Below, in pieces: positions 6,588-10,198 of a stretch of 10,198 bases of DNA. The stretch's first letter is position 1, and the number at the start of each line of letters is the position of its first letter. This DNA is from an uncultured Brevundimonas sp. (GTDB lineage: Bacteria; Pseudomonadota; Alphaproteobacteria; Caulobacterales; Caulobacteraceae): assembly GCA_946481425.1 (NCBI GenBank), contig CAMLNT010000080.1, positions 1 through 10,198 on the forward strand. Reading direction: 5' to 3'. The notes under the pieces are model-generated. The model did no database searches. It saw nothing but the letters and a program-made list of their open reading frames with translations, and was not told the origin of the DNA. A program made the translations under genes and the position numbers.

Positions 6588-6660
6588 CGGACGCCCCCGC
6601 CACACGGACGTCGCCACCTTGGCACCTGTGGGTCGTCGGCGTCCTGAGCCTGCTCTGGAA
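6189..6660 (+). repeat. Diverged direct repeat from tandem gene duplication
   Basis: The two membrane genes keep a 23-base identical run encoding GVLSLLWN, at 6189-6211 and 6638-6660, an offset of 449 bases. The 3' ends are also close (6551-6587 against 6997-7033). It is a gene-level duplication, not a mobile repeat. Confidence 0.7.
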
Positions 6661-7033
6661 CGCCTTCGGCGCGACTGACTTCGTGATGACCATGCTCAAT
6701 CGCGACGCGTGGTTCGACATGATGGGCGTCACCGCCGATCAGGCGGCCATGATGGAAGCCATGCCCGCATGGACCTATGCGGCCTGGTTCGCCGGGACAT
6801 GGGGCGCCTTCCTCGGCTCGCTGGCGCTGCTCCTGCGGTCGCGTTGGGCGGTCCAGCTCTTCTGGGTGTCCCTGATCGGGCTCTTGGCCAGTCTGGTCTA
6901 CAGCTACGCCCTGTCCGACGCAGGCTCCTCGATGGGCCAGCAGGGCATGATCATGTACGCCTTCATCACGGCCGCGGCGGTCTTCTTCATCTGTTACGCC
7001 GGGATGATGGCGAAGCGCGGCGTTCTGCGCTGA
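6584..7033 (+). CDS. Four-helix integral membrane protein, second tandem paralog
   Basis: It starts at TTG 6584, overlapping the first paralog's stop by four bases (TTGA), with a G-run seven bases upstream as ribosome-binding site. The 149-residue product aligns along its length with its neighbour: PWHLWVVGVLSLLWNAFGA..DF.M, AMPAWTYAAWFAG.WGA.LGSLALL, RWAVQLFWVSLIG, and the identical final GVLR. It has the same four-helix layout and the same Met-rich first loop (MMGVTADQAAMMEAMPAW), but a quite different TM3-TM4 loop (SDAGSSMGQQGM). Overlap and similarity point to local duplication followed by divergence, perhaps giving a heteromeric membrane complex. Function unknown. A strong hairpin begins 30 bases after its stop. 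Confidence 0.83.
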   Translation: MTDAPATRTSPPWHLWVVGVLSLLWNAFGATDFVMTMLNRDAWFDMMGVTADQAAMMEAMPAWTYAAWFAGTWGAFLGSLALLLRSRWAVQLFWVSLIGLLASLVYSYALSDAGSSMGQQGMIMYAFITAAAVFFICYAGMMAKRGVLR

Positions 7034-7062
7034 GCGGCTGACGCCAGGGCCAAAGCCAGCTA

Positions 7063-7098
7063 AGGGGCGCGGGTGAAAACCCGCGCCCCTGTTCTTTT
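7063..7098 (+). terminator. Perfect 12-bp hairpin with GAAA loop, probable intrinsic terminator
   Basis: AGGGGCGCGGGT (7063-7074), loop GAAA, ACCCGCGCCCCT (7079-7090) pair without mismatch, followed by GTTCTTTT. Position 30 bases after the membrane-pair stop, GC-rich stem and T-rich tail fit a Rho-independent terminator. It also contains the apparent Shine-Dalgarno (AAGGGG) and GTG start (7073-7075) of the next gene, so it could instead, or also, restrain that gene's translation. Confidence 0.75.
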
Positions 7099-7798
7099 GA
7101 CCGACGACGAAAAGGCCTTCGTCCGCTCGCGCGTCCTGTTCCAGGATTCCCATGTCCTGGTGCTCGACAAACCGGCTGGCCTGTCCAGTCAGGGCGGGCG
7201 CATCCAGGCTCATACGCTCGACGATCTGCTCTGGGCCTTCGCCCGCTCGAACGGCAAGCGTCCCGAGCTCGTGCACAGGCTCGACCGGGACACCTCAGGC
7301 GTCATCCTGGCCGGCAAGACCAAGCCGGCGCTCGGCTTCCTCGGCAAGGCTGTCCAGGACCGCAAGCTCAAGAAGACCTATCTTGCGATGGTCAGTGGCC
7401 AGCCGGATCCGAAGGTCGGCGACATCCGCCTCGCGCTGCGTCGCGAGGAGATCGGCCGCGAGTCCTACATGCGCGTCTGCGCCGACGATCTCCCCGGCGC
7501 CCAGGCGTCCCACAGCCGTTACCGGACGTTGGCGGCCAGCGATGAAGCCGCCTTGGTCGAACTGGAGCCCTTGACCGGCCGGATGCATCAGCTGCGCGTC
7601 CACCTGGCCGCGATCGGCCATCCGATCCTGGGTGACGTGCGCTACGGCGGCGCCCTGACCGCCGGCGGCGCGGCCGTCCCCCGCCTTATGCTGCACGCGG
7701 CGCAGCTCGACTTCCCGCACCCCGAGGGAGGCCGCAAGACGGTCGAGGCGCCCGCGCCCGAGGACTTCGCCGCCGTCCGCGCGCGCCTGCAACTGTAG
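7073..7798 (+). CDS. RluA-family pseudouridine synthase
   Basis: Isomerises uridine to pseudouridine in rRNA or tRNA. The family motifs are clear: ILVLDKPAGLSSQ-like VLVLDKPAGLSSQGG (28-42), VHRLDRDTSGVILAGKT (67-83) with catalytic D71, KKTYLAMVSG (100-109), and LTGRMHQLRVHLAAIGHPILGD (167-188). At 241 residues it lacks an N-terminal S4 RNA-binding domain, resembling RluA/TruC-sized members rather than RluC/RluD; the exact target base cannot be assigned. The start is uncertain: GTG 7073 has AAGGGG upstream, but both sit in a perfect hairpin; an in-frame TTG at 7097 would lose only eight residues and fall just after the hairpin, but lacks a Shine-Dalgarno. Both retain the full catalytic domain. 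Confidence 0.93.
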   Translation: MKTRAPVLLTDDEKAFVRSRVLFQDSHVLVLDKPAGLSSQGGRIQAHTLDDLLWAFARSNGKRPELVHRLDRDTSGVILAGKTKPALGFLGKAVQDRKLKKTYLAMVSGQPDPKVGDIRLALRREEIGRESYMRVCADDLPGAQASHSRYRTLAASDEAALVELEPLTGRMHQLRVHLAAIGHPILGDVRYGGALTAGGAAVPRLMLHAAQLDFPHPEGGRKTVEAPAPEDFAAVRARLQL

Positions 7799-7824
7799 CC
7801 GAGCCGACGGAACCCCTTGGGCCG

Positions 7825-7840
7825 CGACAACGCTTTGTCG
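7825..7840 (+). other. Small hairpin between pseudouridine synthase and lipoprotein genes
   Basis: CGACAA-CGCT-TTGTCG forms a six-pair stem just upstream of the lipoprotein ribosome-binding site. There is no T-tract, so it is not a clear terminator; its role, if any, is unknown. Confidence 0.3.
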
Positions 7841-7846
7841 TCATGC

Positions 7847-7852
7847 AAGGAG
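7847..7852 (+). promoter_or_regulatory. Ribosome-binding site deciding the lipoprotein start
   Basis: AAGGAG lies eight bases before ATG at 7861. An in-frame ATG at 7843 would put this motif inside the gene and lengthen the signal peptide, so 7861 is preferred. Confidence 0.7.
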
Positions 7853-7860
7853 TCCCGCGC

Positions 7861-8361
7861 ATGAAAGCGCCCGCCCTCATCGCCGCCGCCGCCCTTGCTC
7901 TCACGGGCTGCGCCACCCTCGCCCCCTATGGGCCCCGGACCGCTCAGGGCGCGCAGGGCTATTCGGAGTACCGGATCGAGTCCGACCGCTGGCGGGTCAC
8001 CTATTCCGGCGTCGGAGCCCCCGGCCCGGTGGCGGACTACGCCCTGCTCCGCGCGGCCGACCTGACGGTCGAGAACGGCTACGACTGGTTCGAGGTCACC
8101 CAGCGGATGATCGACGGCCGGCCCGACTCCGCCGGCGGCTTCCGTCCCAGCGTGGGCGTCGGCTACGGCGGCGGCAGCTACCGCAGCCCCTACGGCCGCT
8201 ATTCGTCATCCGGCGTGGGCGTTGGCGTCGGCCTGAACTTCCAGGGCCCCTCGCCCACCTCGACCACCCTCGAGATCATCATGGGCCGCGGCGAAACGCC
8301 GAGCCGCCCCGAGGTCCACAGCGCCCGCGGCGTGCAGGAGAGCCTCAGGGCCCGGTTCTGA
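7861..8361 (+). CDS. Small lipoprotein, CC0125/CC1285-like family
   Basis: The 166-residue precursor has a lipoprotein signal peptide, MKAPALIAAAALALTGC, with lipobox LTGC and Cys17 as the predicted lipidated residue. The mature part begins ATLAPYGPRTAQGAQGYSE and contains YRIESDRWRVTYSG and ADYALLRAADLTVENGYDWFEV, which I recognise from the family NCBI calls CC0125/CC1285 after Caulobacter crescentus loci; this is from memory, not a search. A Gly/Tyr/Ser-rich stretch (GVGYGGGSYRSPYGRYSSSG) follows, then GVGVGVGLNF and a C-terminal strand (TTLEIIMGRG). No biochemical function is known to me. Its last 17 bases overlap the 3' end of the convergent phosphodiesterase gene. Confidence 0.87.
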   Translation: MKAPALIAAAALALTGCATLAPYGPRTAQGAQGYSEYRIESDRWRVTYSGVGAPGPVADYALLRAADLTVENGYDWFEVTQRMIDGRPDSAGGFRPSVGVGYGGGSYRSPYGRYSSSGVGVGVGLNFQGPSPTSTTLEIIMGRGETPSRPEVHSARGVQESLRARF

Positions 8362-9568
8362 GCGCCGGCTCCGTATCGGCAGCCGAACCGTCGCCCGCCG
8401 GAACGGCAATCCCCAGCAACCGCCCAAGCAAAGGCTGCACATCGACGCTGTCGACGTCGCCCAGATGCATCCCCGGCATAATCGACGGCCCCCAGGCCAG
8501 GAACAGCGCCTGCATCTCGGTCAGGTCCGGGTCGAACCCATGGCTGCCCGGTCGGACGCGCGCCGGATCGGTTCGTCCGCGCACGCCCGCGGTCCATCCC
8601 AGCTCGGCCAGGCATACGACCGGGGCGATCCGGGGGTGCGTTCCGTACGCGAACCGTTCCGGGAGTTCCTCGCGCCGCCAGCAATCCATATGCTCCGGGT
8701 CGCGCCCCAGCGCCGCATCCAGATCAGCCTCACGCCCCGGCTGAGGGCGCACGAAAGCCACCGGGCCATAGGTGAAGGCGTCGATCGCCTCCGCCGGGAC
8801 CCAGTCATCGAGCCAGGCCATACGTTCCCCGGATGTGTGGGCCATGCCGTGATCCGCCACGATCACCAGGTCGGCCTCGACCCCGATTTGGATCATGCCG
8901 TCGAGCAAGGCCGCCAGCGCCGCATCGACCTCCTGGATCGCGGCGTTCACCTCGGCCGAGTCGGGTCCGTAGTGGTGGCCCTGGGTGTCAACGATATCGA
9001 AGTAGAGGGTCGCCAGGCCGGGTCGCTCCTCGGGCGGCAGTCGCAGCCAGCCCAGCAGCAGGTTCACCCGCGCCCGAGAGGTGATGCTCTGCTCGAACGG
9101 CAGCCAGTAGGTCGGCCTCTGCCCGCGGATCGCCGCCTCGGAACCCGGCCAGAACAGGGTGGCGGTCTTCACACCGGCGCGCTCGGCGGTCACCCAGATG
9201 GGCTCGCCGTCGTTCCACCAGACCGGGTCCATCACCTCGTTGCGGGCGCCCATGCTGAAGGTGCGGTCCGGCAGCTCGGGATCGCGCATGGTGTTGTAGA
9301 CCAGCCCGTGGTGGTCCGGATGAAGCCCTGTCGCCAGGGTGTAGAAGTTCGGGAACGTCACGGTCGGGAACGACGGCCGCATCCCGCCGTCCGCCACGGC
9401 TCCTTCCGTCGCCAGTCGGCTCAATGTGGGCGTCAGCCCGCGATCTAGGTAGTCCGCGCGAAATCCGTCGATGCCCACCAGGATGACGACGCGATCCCTC
9501 ACTGGCTGAGCCAGGCCGGTGGCGGGCGTCAGCGCGAGGAACAGGACGGCGAGAAGCAAGCGAACCAT
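8345..9568 (-). CDS. Exported nucleotide pyrophosphatase/phosphodiesterase (alkaline phosphatase superfamily)
   Basis: It probably hydrolyses nucleotide or other phosphodiesters in the periplasm with two zinc ions. From ATG 9568 it has 407 residues, starting with signal peptide MVRLLLAVLFLALTPATGLA. Residues matching NPP-family metal and catalytic sites are D34 (GIDGFRADYL), nucleophile T71 (PTVTFPNFY), N92 (VYNTMRDP), D194 and H198 (VDTQGHHYGP), D239-H240 (IVADHGMAH) and H343 (GSHGFDP). All expected ligands are present, so the enzyme should be active. An upstream TTG/GTG-type extension to 9607 would add 13 residues before the signal peptide; AGGGGG just before ATG 9568 favours the shorter form. 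It is convergent with the lipoprotein gene and divergent from the ABC ATPase gene. Substrate class (nucleotides versus phospholipid head groups) cannot be settled here. Confidence 0.93.
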   Translation of the reverse strand: MVRLLLAVLFLALTPATGLAQPVRDRVVILVGIDGFRADYLDRGLTPTLSRLATEGAVADGGMRPSFPTVTFPNFYTLATGLHPDHHGLVYNTMRDPELPDRTFSMGARNEVMDPVWWNDGEPIWVTAERAGVKTATLFWPGSEAAIRGQRPTYWLPFEQSITSRARVNLLLGWLRLPPEERPGLATLYFDIVDTQGHHYGPDSAEVNAAIQEVDAALAALLDGMIQIGVEADLVIVADHGMAHTSGERMAWLDDWVPAEAIDAFTYGPVAFVRPQPGREADLDAALGRDPEHMDCWRREELPERFAYGTHPRIAPVVCLAELGWTAGVRGRTDPARVRPGSHGFDPDLTEMQALFLAWGPSIMPGMHLGDVDSVDVQPLLGRLLGIAVPAGDGSAADTEPALRTGP

Positions 9569-9586
9569 GCCCCCTGATAGCCGCAC

Positions 9587-9613
9587 CACGCGACGGGCGC
9601 ACGACATCGCGTG
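9587..9613. promoter_or_regulatory. Inverted repeat in the divergent NPP/ABC promoter region
   Basis: CACGCGA (9587-9593) and TCGCGTG (9607-9613) are exact reverse complements with 13 bases between, giving 20 bases centre to centre, about two helical turns. That geometry suits a dimeric regulator binding between two divergent genes. No regulator gene is in the window, and chance is possible in such GC-rich DNA. Confidence 0.35.
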
Positions 9614-9672
9614 ACGAAGGTTTAATGCCGCCGCCGCTTGCCGCCCGGCGCAAACCCGGCGACGGTCTCGGC

Positions 9673-10198
9673 ATGACGGCGATCCTCACCGCGACCAACC
9701 TCACCAAGACCTATGGCGACGTCCGCGCCCTCGACGGCCTGACGCTGGAGGCCCCCGCAGGCGGCGTCTACGGCGTCCTTGGCCCCAACGGCGCCGGCAA
9801 GTCGACCCTGTTCCGGATCTGGCTCGGGCTCATCCGCCCGACGGACGGATCCGCGACCGTGATGGGGACGCCGCCCGGCACGCCCCGCCGCATCGGTTCC
9901 ATGATCGAGACCCCCCGGTTTCACCCGTTCCTGAGCGCCCGCGACACGCTCAGGATGCTGTCGATCGCCGGTGGCCTGGGCGGCGACGAGCGCGAGATCG
10001 ACAGCTTGCTCGCCCGGGTCGGCCTGACCGAGGCCGCCGGCCGCAAGGTAAAGGGCTTCTCGGTCGGCATGCACCAGCGTCTGGGCGTCGCCGCCGCCCT
10101 GCTGGGCTCACCGTCCATGATCATCCTCGACGAGCCGACCAGCGGCATGGACCCGATGGGCATCAACGAGATGCGCGCCCTGATCCGCTCGCTGGCCG
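9673..10198 (+). CDS. ABC transporter ATP-binding protein, BcrA-like (3' end outside window)
   Basis: The first 175 residues of an ABC ATPase, open at the window edge. It begins MTAILTATNLTKTYGDVRALDGL. It shows Walker A GPNGAGKST (37-45), a Q-loop region GSMIETPRFHPFLSARDTL (75-93) in which Glu replaces the usual Gln, a variant signature FSVGMHQRLGVAAAL (129-143), and Walker B plus D-loop MIILDEPTSGMDP (149-161). The 'IETP.F.P.LSARDTL' Q-loop and 'FS.GM.QRLG' signature are typical of the BcrA/CcmA-like exporters for peptides and antibiotics, which usually have about 300 residues and a separate permease encoded downstream. ATG 9673 has only weak purine context. It is transcribed divergently from the phosphodiesterase gene. 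The last 23 bases or so of the missing part cannot be judged; the family call is firm, the substrate unknown. Confidence 0.92.
   Translation, partial: MTAILTATNLTKTYGDVRALDGLTLEAPAGGVYGVLGPNGAGKSTLFRIWLGLIRPTDGSATVMGTPPGTPRRIGSMIETPRFHPFLSARDTLRMLSIAGGLGGDEREIDSLLARVGLTEAAGRKVKGFSVGMHQRLGVAAALLGSPSMIILDEPTSGMDPMGINEMRALIRSLA

Noticed and set aside
8465..9448. A 327-codon open frame on the plus strand opposite the phosphodiesterase gene
   Set aside because: The minus-strand product has all NPP metal ligands and a signal peptide; the antisense translation is Arg/His/Gly-rich and featureless.
1..10198. Defence islands, CRISPR arrays, toxin-antitoxin pairs, insertion sequences
   Set aside because: No regularly spaced repeats, transposase or integrase motifs, terminal inverted repeats or small toxin-antitoxin-like gene pairs were seen; composition looks even across the window.

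Overview
The window is GC-rich chromosomal DNA (about two thirds G+C by eye). Its gene content points to an alphaproteobacterium of the Caulobacterales, most likely Brevundimonas or a close relative. The markers are a DUF2336 protein beside nadK and an Hpt protein, a lipoprotein resembling the CC0125/CC1285 family, frequent GTG/TTG starts, and heavy G/C third-position codon use. This placement comes from family resemblance alone; no database was searched. I see no rRNA, tRNA, CRISPR array, insertion sequence or phage gene, and no gene-free stretch longer than about 140 bases.

Left part, minus strand (1-2905): an apparent four-gene operon, read right to left. It holds a class II aldolase/adducin-family protein, a signal-peptide protein that looks like an outer-membrane beta-barrel, an RND-type periplasmic adaptor, and the first 56 residues of an RND inner-membrane pump. 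The first two genes overlap by 4 nt, the second and third are separated by only 12-69 nt depending on the start, and adaptor and pump overlap by 1 nt. The last two genes form an efflux module; the barrel protein may be a functional partner but is not TolC-like.

Middle, plus strand (3043-7033): a DUF2336 helical-repeat protein, NAD kinase, a stand-alone Hpt phosphotransfer protein and a cytoplasmic cyclophilin. Two tandem, paralogous four-helix membrane proteins follow, overlapping by 4 nt. A perfect 12-bp GC-rich hairpin with a GAAA loop and a T-rich tail closes this block. It also covers the apparent ribosome-binding site and GTG start of the next gene, an RluA-type pseudouridine synthase.

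Right part (7073-10198): the pseudouridine synthase, then a small lipoprotein whose 3' end overlaps by 17 bp a convergent gene for an exported nucleotide pyrophosphatase/phosphodiesterase. Divergent from that is the 5' part of a BcrA-like ABC-transporter ATPase, cut by the window edge.

Most of the window is ordinary housekeeping and envelope biology, and I found no convincing new defence or mobile system. The points most worth a second look are the hairpin over the synthase start, the tandem membrane paralogs, the barrel protein tied to the aldolase and the efflux adaptor, and two imperfect CtrA-like sites around the DUF2336-nadK-Hpt cluster.
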